A stretch of DNA of 64,000 nucleotides from Uloborus plumipes (GCA_038373865.1 JAXGGA010001607.1:82276-146275), one strand, 5' to 3'; numbered from the stretch's first letter, positions 24,801 through 35,340 are shown. The notes: generated by a model not told the origin, from the sequence alone. Numbers and translations are program-made.

Positions 24801-27800
24801 AAAAAAGTTAAAATACTGTTGGAATTAAATAATAAATTAAAAAGAACTGGATAGTTAGAATTGTCACAATGAACATGCGTATAACTTTATTTTTCCTTTC
24901 CTTGTACTGTCAGTTTCAATGCAGTTTTCTACCTAATGTTCATCAACTTTAAATTTATAGTGTGTTTCTGAAACAATGAATAAATAAAGGTTTATCTGGA
25001 GAATATTACCATAATGAGTAAAATTAATTGTTTAACATTTTCAAAATAGTGTCGCTTTTTGATATAGTTTGTAATGTCAAAACAATTCAGTAATCAATAA
25101 GACTATATACTATGAAAGCGTAAGCTTGTTTAACTAAGATTGCTTATTGTTAATGCTTCAAAAATCCAATTTAAATGCCTAGTAATAATTTTTAAATTAT
25201 TTTTTGCATGTATGCTATGATTCAAACATATGTCCCCTTACTTGAAAACATCTAAACTTTTAATAATTTGGGTGTTACGTAAAGGGGTATATTGAAATAC
25301 CCAAATGTATTGAACTGTACATAAATATGGTTCTGAATGTTTGGTTATGACAGAGTTTCAAAAACTTTGTGTCTTCTTCCTCTATTTTAGTTTGGTAGAA
25401 TCGGAAAAAATGTACTTTTTTAAATGATTAACAAGATAATGAACAAATGAATGCTTGTCTCTGCATTATATAAAAAAGCATCTATGTCTAGTTTCTGCAT
25501 GGCTTTCTTTCTTTTCGTTTTTGTTAGCAAATGAGAAATGAGGAAGTTATATTTGTAACATACTGTCCATCTGTGAAAACCGCGCCTAGCACTCGCGAGC
25601 CATTCTACTTAAAAAAAAGGTGAGGGGTTGTGAGTGGGAACTTTCCAAAGTTTTCAATTTAAAACTTGCATGTTTGCCATCCTTTTGACATATTCAACTA
25701 AACTATGTATTTAAAATTAGCATCGTTCTACGTTGTTTGATTCGGCTCAAAATGCTTCCTATTATTCTTTCCCTTATTGTTATCTTACCTAACACCCCTA
25801 TTTTGGTAAGATCAGAGAAGACCTGACGCATGTGTAAATACCCGGAAGGTTTTACCTAAGAAAATCAGACAGTACACTAGAATTTTCAAAATTTTCGAGT
25901 ACCAAATTTATTGGATCAAATTATTTGCAAAAGGTAAAACTAAAAGCATTTTTAATGAGGAAGTAAATCACGCAACAACCATTTTGGAGCTGAGGATTAG
26001 TGAATAATAATAAATGTGTAAATAAACAAATTAAATTGAGAGTTGAAAATTATCACAGTGAATGTGTGGTACTTTCATTTTCCTTTTCTTTTCTCGTGTT
26101 GTCATTTTCTACATGGGACTGTATCTTATGCTCATTAAATTGACTCTTAAAAATGAAAAGGGGTGTTTTTTTTGTAACTTTTAGATAATAAGTGCTCTCC
26201 TGAGGCAAAATGATGTTTAAATCTTAAAATTTAGTCTCTTCCGAAATTTTATGTACCTGAAAAATGTTTGTATGGATAAAATTACAATAATGAATTAAAC
26301 TAACTGTATTAATTACATTAACTATATTAATTACATTACCAAGCAAGAAAAAAAAGGCTGTTAGTCAAATTTCCAAAAAAAAAAATTTGGAACCAAAAAT
26401 ATTTCTTCAAATTTAGCCTTACTTAGTTTTACTTTTTAAATCTCTATTTTTCTATAAGTATTAAAAGTCAAATGTATTTTCACTAACTGTATTGAAAGTG
26501 TACTGTCATCACTTAGATTTAGATGACAATGTCAGAGAAATTGAGTACTCAATAAGAGTGTTTTGAGGGGTTTTTTATGTCAATAGTTTCAAAATTGTGA
26601 TTTTATTCATTAGTTACATTTTTCAAAATTCTTTTTTAAATGTATAAAGCCCAACCATGTTTCCCCTCGCTTGAAAACATCCAAAGTTTCAATAATTTGG
26701 GTGTTACATAAAGGGGTAGATAAACATACCCAATTATATTGAACTGTATATGAATGTGTGGTTCTAAGAATATGGTTATTACAAAGCTCAAGGAGTATTT
26801 GTGTTGTTCCTCTATTTTGCAGTTTGTTAGTGAAAGAAAATTTACCCTTTTAAATTATTAATATTACAATGACAAATAAATGCCTTTACTGTATCTAGTT
26901 TAGAAATTTTACGTCATCTCCATGGAAACCGTACAAAAGAAAACAGCTCCTCTCTTTTTTTATGCACTGTTGTTGAGGCATTTCATTTATTTTATGTTTA
27001 TTGAATTAAGCTTACGCTTTTATTTATGTCTTCGTATCTCAGTTATTTCTCAATGTTTTCTAACAAATCTAGTCATACATAAATAAATCAAAATTTTCTA
27101 AGAAAATGTTGTGCTTTATTAACCTTGATTTTTCAGTAGAATAATAGTTTACGCACAAAGCAATTCTAACCATTTGCATTTAACCATTGTTGCAAAAGCT
27201 GTCTGGAAAAGTTCATAGCACCGTAACTATGACAACCATCAGGGGAAAAGTGCGGGGAGTTGGAAATTAATTTTACTTTGAGCCGCCAGTTCTCGTTACA
27301 AGGGGTAGAAAATGTTTGAACAATGTTTCATCAATGAATGAAACTAATAATTATATTATCTCCTCCAAAAATATGATTGTTTATTTGAATACTTAATTAT
27401 AATTTCATGACCTTGATCACTAAAACAAAGTAATCCTTAAAGTTTAGTTTTATGTGTTTCTATTTTTGACTTTCCAGCTATCAAGACAAATATGAGTCAA
27501 AAGCTTTTGTTGACTGTTTTATATTTTCAAGAGATATAGATTGCAAAATTTTTCTGATATATATTTTTTAATTTATTGTTTCAAAATTATTGTTATGATT
27601 CTTCGCATAAGAAAAAAAACTCTTTTTATTTTGATTGTATACTCTGGAATTGCTTTTGCAGCAAACAAATCTCCCCTCACTTGAAAACATCCAAGTTTTT
27701 TTGTAATTTGGGTGTTACGTAAAGGGGTAAATAAACATAATCAAAAACATTGAACTGTACATAAATGTATAGCTCTGACAATTCGGTTATTACAAACTTC

Positions 27801-29980
27801 TCTGGAAAAAAAATAGCTTTTTTAATTTATTACGAAATTAATCTGATGTTTTTAATATTTTGCTCAAAAATTTTGCCAATAAATTATACTATTTTTTTTT
27901 TTTTATTATCATGCAATGCTCATGACATAAAGTTCATTTTGTTAATAACTATTAAAATATGTTAGAGATTTGTCTGTTGGTCCCTCCCACTCCCCTTTGT
28001 TGATAAAAGAACCTTTTTAAGTCTTAATAAAGTTTTCTGATTTTAAAATAGTGAGTTCATATAACTAGAATTTGTAACAAAACATTTGTGCCTATGCTTG
28101 TGTTAAACACATTAAATAATTGCAATAAATTGTACTTTTTTTTCCAGGTACTGGCAATACTGTAATCAAATCTGTCAGAGTTCTAAAAGAACATGGTGTT
28201 AAAGAGGATAATATTATTCTCTTGAATTTGTTCTGCACACCTCATGGTAATTTATATTTAAATGCATATAATAGAATGTACCCTTTTAATATATGTTAAT
28301 TTTAGTGCAATGAAGCTATTGCATTTTTTTATGAACTCTTTGCTTCATTGTTATTCTATGAAATGAAATGTTCTGTATCAGTGGCGCATTCACGGGGGGA
28401 GCTAATGGGCTGAAGTTAGGGCCGTCATTTCAAGTTTTTCCGGGGGGCGCAAAGGGTCCAAACACAATGCAATTTCATCGGAAAACAAAAAAACCAAGCC
28501 TACTCATGTGTAAATACATTGATTTCTCAAAGTTCACTGCACCCCTCCCCCCTAAATGACGGGCCTGGCTGAAGTCCCTCCCAGAAGTTCAAAGATGAAC
28601 CCCTTTGACAAGACTAAAGAGAGCCTAAAATTACGTTTTTTGGCCTTTAATTTCAGAAATGTTCCCGGAGAGAGAGACCCCAAACATCTTCCCAATTTAA
28701 ACCAAAAGTTTTCTTTTAAGACTTCAAATTCGAAAAATTTCAAAGAAGGGCTCCACTTACCCTTTCCTTCTCTTCTAAATTGGCCAGAGTTTTTAGCACT
28801 TACATTTGAAAGTATTTCTAGCAGGGAACCTCTACATCTCTCTCCTTTGTCTAACTTCACCAAAGATAGCTCCAGAATCTGTTTTTAGTAGAAGAGTTCC
28901 CGAATCTCTTGTCTGCTGCGTAACTTTTTTTATTGATAGCCACCAAAAGTGGTGGTATCTGAAAAGTCCTATTATACAGTGGAATGCATAAGCTGGTGTT
29001 TTTTCTTTGTTAAAGAAATCCAGAAAACGAAGTTGAAAAATATGAACGAAGTTTATTTAAACTGAAATTAATTAATTTTAAGAACAAACAACTATAAATA
29101 ACTCATACCAAAGGTACTCAAAAAAAACAGGTTGAGACTTTCTAAAGGTTAGATCATTTCTATAATATTTGTCCCTAATATCGGACCTAAAACATCGGCC
29201 AATACTGCTGATCCGAGAGGGAAATCAACCTCCTAAAGCTACGACATTCCTATCGAACGAGGATCAAAGAGATGGAGTCAGGTTCCTTCATTCCTTATAT
29301 TGATTCAAGCGACCAAGTGTTGTGGTCCTCCCATCCACTGAGCCAATGATTGGAGACTTATGACGTCAAATCTTACTAGTTGTTTACCTTGTCAGTTGGT
29401 CGAGTTCCATGAGGCATGTAGCTTTGTTCAAGGCTAAAAGTAAGTGTAGAGAAACTAATAGGCTATATTCTATCATTTATTGGAGGGAGGGGTCGAGGGC
29501 TTTCGAAAAATTAATCAATTTTGTCTTTCACTTGACCTGTAGGAGTTTGTCTTGAAACTTCTAGCTCCTTCCAGGAAACAATCCTGGGTGCGCCACTGCT
29601 CTGTATAGTCCTTTCTGTGGTTAATTATGTAAAATTTAATTCATTGAGCTTATTGAATGATTTTTAAAACTAGTTTCATTGCTATTCTATGTAACTCTTT
29701 ATACTCAAAAGGGTTAAAACTAATCATTGTGCTCTGTAATTTCAATTAACATATTTCTCTTTTCATTTTGTGCTTATAGAAAGTCCAAAATGATCAAATT
29801 TGTGCATTTCATTTAGCTGTCACTTAAATTTTGCATGTCTTTTGTTTAACATCTTATTACCTTTCTTTTGTAGCTGCTGAATCGGTAATGAAAGCATATC
29901 CGGCTATGACGATTCTGACTTCGGAAGTTCACCCGGTAGCTCCAAATCACTTTGGTCAGAAATATTTTGGAACCGACTGA
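12693..29980 (+). CDS. UPRT: Uracil phosphoribosyltransferase homolog, whole seven-exon gene
   Basis: Seven exons (12693-12826, 14766-14808, 15451-15520, 19017-19079, 20630-20791, 28148-28246, 29874-29980) join in frame to 678 nt, 225 aa. The first ATG is preceded by an in-frame TAA at 12666. Family motifs in order: IRELQTVIRDKNTSRSDF, RLLVEEGLNQLPY, a TPTGG turn, CGVSIVRSGEAMEQGLRDC (about 96-114), the PRPP-site region YPIMSTGNT (154-162) and the C-terminal HPVAPNHFGQKYFGTD (210-225). Bacterial and yeast enzymes convert uracil and PRPP to UMP. Animal homologs carry a changed uracil loop, and human UPRT is reported to lack residues of that site, so activity cannot be assumed. Human UPRT is longer (about 309 aa) in its variable N-terminus. 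Introns are packed with transposons; intron 5 alone is 7.4 kb. Confidence 0.95.
13011..13508 (+). mobile_element. hAT-like non-autonomous element with perfect 8-bp TSD (UPRT intron 1)
   Basis: Termini CAGTGGCGTAGGAAC and GGTTCCTATGCCCCTG are inverted repeats. Both flanks carry ATTTTCCC (13003-13010 and 13509-13516), the 8-bp duplication expected for hAT. The interior shares segments with the inverted copy at 46108-46805, including CTCAATTATAAAGT. No transposase frame is present. Confidence 0.9.
14766..14808 (+). CDS. UPRT: UPRT exon 2 (43-nt micro-exon)
   Basis: Acceptor TTCTATTAG and donor GTGAGT flank it. It encodes NTSRSDFVFYADRL and restores the frame exactly. Confidence 0.9.
15451..15520 (+). 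CDS. UPRT: UPRT exon 3
   Basis: Acceptor TATGTTTTAG and donor GTAATA flank it; 70 nt. It encodes IRLLVEEGLNQLPYKRC followed by TITTPTG, with the Gly codon split. Confidence 0.92.
15649..18194 (+). mobile_element. 2.5-kb element with CAGGGCTCCCAA termini (UPRT intron 3)
   Basis: The left end CAGGGCTCCCAAATGG is inverted at the right end as TTGGGAGCCCTG. AGCGAG flanks both sides directly. Subterminal GGTCCGTTTT-type and GGTCCTCTTT-type iterations lie at the two ends. The interior holds a diverged tandem duplication of about 555 bp (about 16378-16930 and 16938-17420). The short open frame at 15932-16174 is not recognised. It is probably hAT-like, although only six flanking bases match. Confidence 0.65.
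19017..19079 (+). CDS. UPRT: UPRT exon 4
   Basis: Acceptor TTTCTTTAG and donor GTTAGT flank it; 63 nt. It encodes GTYEGLKYLKGNCGVSIVRS, part of the conserved core. Confidence 0.92.
19403..19578 (+). mobile_element. hAT-like MITE, CAGGCCCGTCATTT family, perfect TSD (intron 4)
   Basis: Termini CAGGCCCGTCATTT and AAATGACGTCCCTG are inverted. TTTTGACT stands on both sides (19395-19402, 19579-19586). The interior carries opposed G and C tracts that could pair. Relatives lie at 28417, 32841, 37662 and about 38720. Confidence 0.9.
20630..20791 (+). CDS. UPRT: UPRT exon 5
   Basis: Acceptor ATAATGCAG and donor GTAAGT flank it; 162 nt. It encodes GEAMEQGLRDCCRSIRIGK through KVLLMYPIM, including the strand leading into the PRPP-binding loop. 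Confidence 0.95.
20821..22060. repeat. Region of GCAGAA/TTCTGC-rich degenerate repeats (intron 5)
   Basis: Short motifs such as GTGGCAGAA, CTGCAGAACAATTCTG and TTTCTGCAGA recur many times in both orientations. A segment at 21210-21285 (TATGGATGGAATAAACGAG through CTTAGGGC) is shared with 63625-63690, so part of it is an interspersed repeat. Confidence 0.5.
22612..22960 (+). mobile_element. Right part of a piggyBac-like MITE (copy 1, intron 5)
   Basis: About 345 bp match 30953-31295 at roughly 90 percent by eye. The right end reads AGGCATTAATGGG followed by TTAA. The left half is missing or unrecognisable compared with the second copy. Confidence 0.6.
23270..27800 (+). repeat. Six-copy dispersed repeat array in UPRT intron 5
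   Basis: A block of about 130 bp recurs six times in the same orientation, around 23276, 23606, 24386, 25230, 26655 and 27670. Each begins near CACTTGAAAACATCCAA, passes through TTACGTAAAGGGG (start near 23322, 23656, 24431, 25275, 26704, 27715) and continues with a CCCAAATGCATTGAACTGTA-like segment. Flanks also show diverged similarity between copies, for example around 24660 and 25495 and around 24870 and 26060. It may therefore be an old tandem array with units near 1 kb, later interrupted. Confidence 0.75.
25561..25874 (+). mobile_element. 314-bp MITE, copy 1
   Basis: The ends read TACTGTC and GACAGTA. An inverted copy of exactly the same length lies at 42549-42862. The interior includes CCGCGCCTAGCACTCGCGAG and CGTTCTACGTTGTTTGAT. 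TA flanks at both ends suggest a Tc1/mariner-type target. It is inserted within the intron 5 repeat array. Confidence 0.75.
28148..28246 (+). CDS. UPRT: UPRT exon 6
   Basis: Acceptor TTTTTTCCAG and donor GTAATT flank it; 99 nt. It encodes STGNTVIKSVRVLKEHG and the strand NIILLNLFCTPH. Confidence 0.95.
28379..29598 (+). mobile_element. 1.22-kb hAT-like element in UPRT intron 6
   Basis: Inverted termini CAGTGGCGCA and TGCGCCACTG are flanked by TTCTGTAT (28371-28378) and CTCTGTAT (29599-29606), a 7-of-8 match. It contains a nested MITE at 28417-28567. The overlapping open frames around 28552-28888 lie wholly within the element and look non-coding. Confidence 0.8.
28417..28567 (-). mobile_element. 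hAT-like MITE nested in the element at 28379
   Basis: This is an inverted copy of the CAGGCCCGTCATTT family. GCTGAAGT is duplicated perfectly at 28409-28416 and 28568-28575. It therefore inserted after the larger element. Confidence 0.88.
29874..29980 (+). CDS. UPRT: UPRT exon 7 (last)
   Basis: Acceptor TTTCTTTTGTAG precedes it and it ends in TGA at 29978-29980. It encodes AAESVMKAYPAMTILTSEVH and the C-terminal HPVAPNHFGQKYFGTD. AATAAA at 30421 is a possible poly(A) signal. Confidence 0.95.
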
Positions 29981-30420
29981 ATTTATATCTTCAAATAATG
30001 ATCTGGTATGTTTCAATGAATTATTAGTATAATTATTTGCGTTAAATGGCAAAAAAAAAATGCTTTCAGTAAATTAATTATGCATTTATATTACTGTCTG
30101 TTCTGTCTGCTCGAAATAGATGCTTTGAAAAAGTAGAAATGTTGATGTTTATTGGTTTAATATTTCTGCTTGAAATACCGATCAAAATGTCAGTTTTACA
30201 CTGAAATACCGTGTGTTTCAAAATGAATGTGAGATTAAGTCTATGTATAAGCCAAGCATGCATTTTTTTCCCAAAAATGTACCAAAAAGTTCAACACCCA
30301 TATGTAAACCAAATTTAAGAACGAGAGAGAGAGCCTGTAGCATTCCATCATGTTGTTATGAGGGGAAAACATCAGCAAGCTGGTAAAATAGATGAACATT
30401 TTCCAATCAAGTTACTGTGG

Positions 30421-30426
30421 AATAAA
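30421..30426 (+). terminator. Candidate poly(A) signal of UPRT
   Basis: AATAAA 441 nt after the UPRT stop codon. A GT-rich segment lies further on. Confidence 0.3.
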
Positions 30427-30783
30427 GCGCCAGAGGCTGAGTATTATAGTTTTACTCAGCCTCTGGCCCTTCCCCGATACAAACGAAAGAAAAGCTACAA
30501 AAGAAAGAAAATATAATGTTAAGCAAAAGACATGCAAAATTTATGTGACATATAAACACACAAATTTGATACTGGTAACTATCTGAAGAAGCGCATTTTC
30601 CCCAGTTTCATTTGCAGTCCAATCTGTTGATCTGTTTTGGTCTCTCTCCCTTTTTTTTCTTTTGCCATTTTCTTTTTGTTCAAATTAGCAGAAAAGTCTT
30701 ACACTATATCAATGGCATGGCTGTTCTGGATGTTATTTAATTAACCATGTCATCTGACCAGGATTTTTTTTTTTTAAATAATA

Positions 30784-31297
30784 TTAACCTATTAATGCCT
30801 AGCTCCCTTTCTGGCACGGTCCAAAAAAGGGTCTGAATTTCCCCAAAATGAACATTTCAACCAAATAATAGTGTTCAATTAGTATCTTGGTATTGTTTCA
30901 ATTCGTTATTAATAAATTGCAGCACATAACCAATGTAGAATGTGTTCTGAAGCAGTTTTAATATGATCTTAATCAAAAATGACATTGTTCACAACCTCAA
31001 GAAAAAAGCGAAGTTTTCAAAGTTATTCCCAGCTTCCCAGTTTATGTTAATTGCTGATTTTATTTCTTCTTATAAAATGTCTTTTTAAATACATATTATA
31101 TCGTAGGCAGAAAAAAATTTTAGTAAAAAAAAGTATATACCCTCTGGGGTCTATCGTAACTTTTAAAGGACGATTTTTCTTTCCTTTATAAAAAAAAATT
31201 ATTCTTTTTATTATTTTTCCTGTCCATTAAATACTGTTTGTAACCAGTATAAAAAATATCTTTGAAAAAAAAATGTCAGGCATTAATGGGTTATGGT
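30784..31297 (+). mobile_element. piggyBac-like MITE, fuller copy
   Basis: The left end TTAACCTATTAATGCCT and right end AGGCATTAATGGGTTAT are inverted repeats bounded by TTAA on the left and TTAT on the right. Copy 1 at 22612-22960 ends in an intact TTAA. TTAA targets with termini starting CCY are typical of piggyBac. No transposase is encoded. Confidence 0.65.
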
Positions 31298-31435
31298 TAA
31301 TATTTTCTTAGTTTAGATACAATTTTGTTTAAATTATAGGGCTGTGTTAGAGGCTTTCTCTTTGCAGACCTAGTGTGATTCCCCTTTGTGTCATTGAATT
31401 TTTAATGTGCCTTCATTTAAATTAACAATGTTAAA

Positions 31436-31600
31436 TTAACATCCATTCATGCTGAAAATGGCGTGCCATTGTTAAGACTTCAATTCTTTTGCATCCTGTA
31501 AATACTTCAATTATTTTGGTTTTCTGAAGCCATTTTTATATTGTGCTACCTTAAATGTACTCATTGTCCTTTTTATTTTAATAATTTATTTATATTTAAA
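31436..31600 (+). repeat. Third copy of a repeat found in the 15649-18194 element
   Basis: The segment around TTTGCATCCTGTAAATACTT matches blocks near 16745-16900 and 17285-17410. The match suggests a decayed relative of that element here. Confidence 0.45.
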
Positions 31601-32779
31601 CTCAAACTTTAGCTATCCCAATTTATTGGTTTCTAATGATTTTTAAGAAAATACCAAACTTTTAAAGAAAAAGTGCTTGCTTGAATTTTCATTTGTTTGT
31701 TAAATTACAAAATACAAGCACGTTTTTTCTCGAGGCCGAAAAAAAATCGGGTAAAAACTGTAATTGCCAAAAAAAATTTAACATTTTTTTCTTGGAAGGA
31801 GGGGGGAGGGGAGAATAGGGGGCAACGTGGTATATATTTTGCATTCACAGAATAACACTGGCAAATTAGGGTGATCACATTATATCCTGGTCTTATTCTA
31901 AAATTATAAATTTTCTTCATGAAGAAACAAAGATTCGTTGGAAAATTTGTTGTCTGATTGTTTTTATTCTTTGATAAATAGGAAATATTGGTGTCTGCCA
32001 TTATTACCATTCCTTTGAATTTACATTGAGTAAACCAAAGTATTATTTCCTTCCAAAATACCTTTCCCTAAAATTTTCTTTTTCATACTGATGAAAGAAT
32101 TTCACGAATTTTAGGTGTTTCATATTAAATCTGTGAAGAACCGTTACTGTTCATCAACATTTACTCACACAACTCTTGAAATTAGTCTTAATTTTTGTGC
32201 AGAGAATTTAAGTCCTGGAAAATTTTTAACCTCCTTAAAAGTACTTGAAAAGTACTTGAATTTTATTTTCAAGATTGTTGGGGAACACTGTTAATGCCAA
32301 AGATTATTTTCTCACTAAATGGAGGCATCTGGGCCCTAAGTCTACTTAGGTGTTTTGTTTTGGTGATGTAAGAAAAATTTCACTTAAGAAAACACTAGGA
32401 TTTTTTAGTTTGATCTAGTATCAATAAAGCTTTTCATTTCATTGTATTCAATTAAAAAATCTGGTATGGATGCCACACTACTTCCTTTTACGTGTAAATT
32501 TCTTAGTAGATGCCTTAAGTGTTAAAATAGTGCTTGGAGTAATATAGCAATTCAAACATTTACATACGTAGTTTTCCGCGAAACAATGCAAAAAATGTTT
32601 TACAATGATTAATTTTCTAAATATCGACGATTTTCACATCATTCAGTTGATTTCTCGCAAAATATCGCCAATAGCGCCAAATTAAACCCAAATTCAATAA
32701 ATAATTTTTTTCCCCAAATTTGATGCCAACTTGGCGATATGTTGCCAAGTTGGAGTCAAACAAAAGCATCAAACAAAAG

Positions 32780-32795
32780 CTTGGCGATCGCCAAG
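32780..32795. repeat. Perfect 16-bp palindrome CTTGGCGATCGCCAAG
   Basis: It sits in a short region with several other TTGGCGAT and ATCGCCAA fragments (32655-32800). Confidence 0.6.
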
Positions 32796-32840
32796 TGATC
32801 GCGCCAAATCATATCATTTAAGTCTGCATTGGGTAAAACA

Positions 32841-33005
32841 CAGGCCCGTCATTTCGGGGGATCGGGGGGGGGGGGTCAATCGCCCCCCCCCCCCTGACTT
32901 TGAGAAATTAATGCATTACATATAAGCGGGTGTGGGTTTTAATGTTTTTCAATTAAATTGCATTGATTTTGGACCCTTCTGGAAAAACTTGAAATGACGT
33001 CCCTG
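32841..33005 (+). mobile_element. hAT-like MITE, CAGGCCCGTCATTT family
   Basis: Termini CAGGCCCGTCATTT and AAATGACGTCCCTG. Flanks GTAAAACA and ATAAAACA match at 7 of 8. Poly-G and poly-C tracts face each other inside. Confidence 0.85.
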
Positions 33006-33406
33006 ATAAAACACTCCTTGGAAACATTCGAATGCAATCACAAGGGAAGGTGCACAACTAGACCCCTCTCAGAGCCTGCATCCCAAACTAAAAGCTTCTA
33101 CGGCATATAGTTTTTGAGCTATGGGGCATACATACGCACATACATACGTACATACAGACGTCACGAGAAAACTCGTTGTAATTAACTTGAGGGTGGTCGA
33201 AAAGGATTTTTCGACTGGTTTTATGTTAGTAGGTACATATTCACGTCCTGACAGGTCAGAAAAACTGCTCAACATTCATTCGAGGTTGAGCAAAATCTAA
33301 ATTTAGACCCGAATTTGAGAGAAATGTTTTTTCGTGATCACAATACTTCCTTTACTACGTGAAAGGAAGCAAAAAAGAAGTTCTGATTTAATAAAATTTT
33401 TACTTT

Positions 33407-33590
33407 AAATAAAAGGTGTGTTATTTTCTAAGGTCAAGGAATAGATCCTATATCCCCTCCATGAAATAAACATAAAATAAAACGTAAATAATAAAAATAA
33501 ATAAAAAGCAATAAGTTAAGCTCAATTTGACTGTTAATGATTGACTGAAACTTTGCCGTATTCAATTGGCTTTCTGTTTTCTCCCTATAA
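33407..33590 (+). repeat. Direct repeat, left copy, flanking the hairpin element
   Basis: It is about 75 to 80 percent similar to 35362-35520. The shared core is AAATAATAAAAATAAATAAA with neighbouring TTTGACTGTTAATGATT. Confidence 0.65.
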
Positions 33591-33599
33591 ATACTACAT

Positions 33600-35340
33600 T
33601 AGGGTGATCATAAGTAACATGGGGGAAAAAAAATTTCAGCTAATCTTTTGCGGCACCCCCTAAAATGTGCCAATGGGCTAGAAAATGAGATTTGCAAAGT
33701 TTCAGCTTAATCGGATAATATTAACACGTGCCGCAAAGAGGGTAAAGTTAAGAAAAACAGCGATTTTTAGCCAAAAATTGTAGTTTTTACTCTGTAAAAC
33801 CAAAACTACTGATCCTAGAAGCTTTATTTTGGTCTCATTTTGTAGGAAATTTTATTTTCTTTAAGTCTAATCTTATTTAAAGTTTCGAAAAAAATGATTA
33901 AATATTTTTCAGAATTTTCACAAGTCAGGCTGCAACGCAAATCGTCGAAATTGCAAGTAACATGGGGAAATTTTTTTTTCAACTAATCTTTTGAGGCACC
34001 CCTTTAGAATGTACCAATAGACTAGAAAATGAGATTTGAAAAGTTTTAGCTTAATCGGATAATATTAACACCTGCCTCAAATTGGGTAAAGTTACGAAAA
34101 ACTGAACTTTCAGCCAAAAATCGTAGTTTTTCCTCTGTAAAACCAAAACTACTTATCTTAGAAACTTTATTTTGGTCTCATTTTGTAGGAAATTTCATTC
34201 TTGTTAAGTGCTATCCCATTCATTTTTGCTATCATGTCCAAAGTATTTATTTGGCATTTTTCAGGTTAAATTGTAGAGAATATCAAAAATAAGAAATTTT
34301 CATGCAAAAACCTAAAAGCATTACAATATTCAATTACATTTATTTGCTTATTGTTGGATTTACTTTGTCAATTAAAAAAAAGGTATTTTCGCGGTACTTT
34401 AGAAATAAATGAAACAACTTAACCCCTTAATTCCTCTATCTTAACACAGAAAGTACCGCGAAAATACCCCTTTTTTTAATAGACAAAGTAAAACAAATTT
34501 CTGTGTTAAGATAGAGGAATTAAGGGGTTAAGTTGTTTCATTTATTTCTAAAGTACCGCGAAAATACCCCTTTTTTAATTGACAAAGTAAATCCAACAAT
34601 AAGCAAATAAATGTAATTGAATATTGTAATGCTTTTAGGTTTTTGCATGAAAATTTCTAAGTTTTGATATACTCTACGATTTAACCTGAAAAATGCCAAA
34701 TAAATACTTTGGACATGATAGCAAAAATGAATGGAATAGCACTTAACGAGAATGAAATTTCCTACAAAATGAGACCAAAATAAAGTTTCTAAGATAAGTA
34801 GTTTTGGTTTTACAGATTAAAAACTACGATTTTTGGCTGAAAATTCACTGTTTTTCATAACTTTACCCACTTTGAGGCACGTGTTAATATTATCCGATTA
34901 AGCTAAAACTTTTCAAATCTCATTTTCTAGTCTATTGGCACATTTTAGGGGGGTGCCTCAAAAGATTAGTTGAAAAAAAAATTTCCCCATGTTACTTGCT
35001 ATTTCGAGGATTCGCGTTGCAGCCTGACTTGTGAAAATTCTGAAAAATATTTAATTATTTTTTTCGAAACTTTAAATAAGATTAGACTTAAAGAAAATAA
35101 AATTTCCTTCAAAATGAGACCAGAATAAAGCTTCTAGAATCAGTAGTTTTGGTTTTACAGAGTAAAAACTACAATTTTTGGCTAAAAATCGCTGTTTTCC
35201 TTAACTTTACCCTCTTTGCGGCACGTGTTAATATTATCCGATTAAGCTAAAACTTTGCAAATCTCATTTTCTAGCCCATTGGCACATTTTAGGGGGTGCC
35301 GCAAAAGAAATTCGAAAATTAATTTTTTGTGACCACCCTA
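33600..35340. mobile_element. 1.74-kb hairpin (foldback) element with perfect 9-bp TSD
   Basis: The left arm (33600-34452) is repeated in reverse complement as the right arm (34498-35340) around a 45-nt spacer. Ends read TAGGGTGATCA and GACCACCCTA. ATACTACAT stands directly on both sides (33591-33599, 35341-35349). Each arm contains two tandem subunits of about 340 bp, both opening with AAGTAACATGGGG. A 9-bp TSD with very long terminal repeats suggests a Mutator-like non-autonomous element; the class is inference. No protein is encoded. Confidence 0.9.

Larger units (their letters stand above)
32480..33373. repeat. Interspersed repeat with ACATACATACGT tract
   Basis: The stretch includes CATACATACGTACATACAGA, GTCACGAGAAAACTCGTTGT and a terminal hairpin CTTCCTTT/AAAGGAAG around 33350. 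A similar CTTCCTTTTACGTG occurs near 32484 in front of it. It is a composite repeat whose limits are uncertain, with a nested hAT-like MITE at 32841. No gene is seen. Confidence 0.4.

Noticed and set aside
23270..27800. CRISPR-like array from the repeated TTACGTAAAGGGG blocks
   Set aside because: Spacing is irregular (330 to 1430 bp), repeats are long and diverged, and the DNA is eukaryotic.
28552..28888. Overlapping open frames of about 100 codons on both strands
   Set aside because: They lie wholly inside the hAT-like element at 28379-29598 and UPRT intron 6, are mirror frames of each other, and show no known motif.
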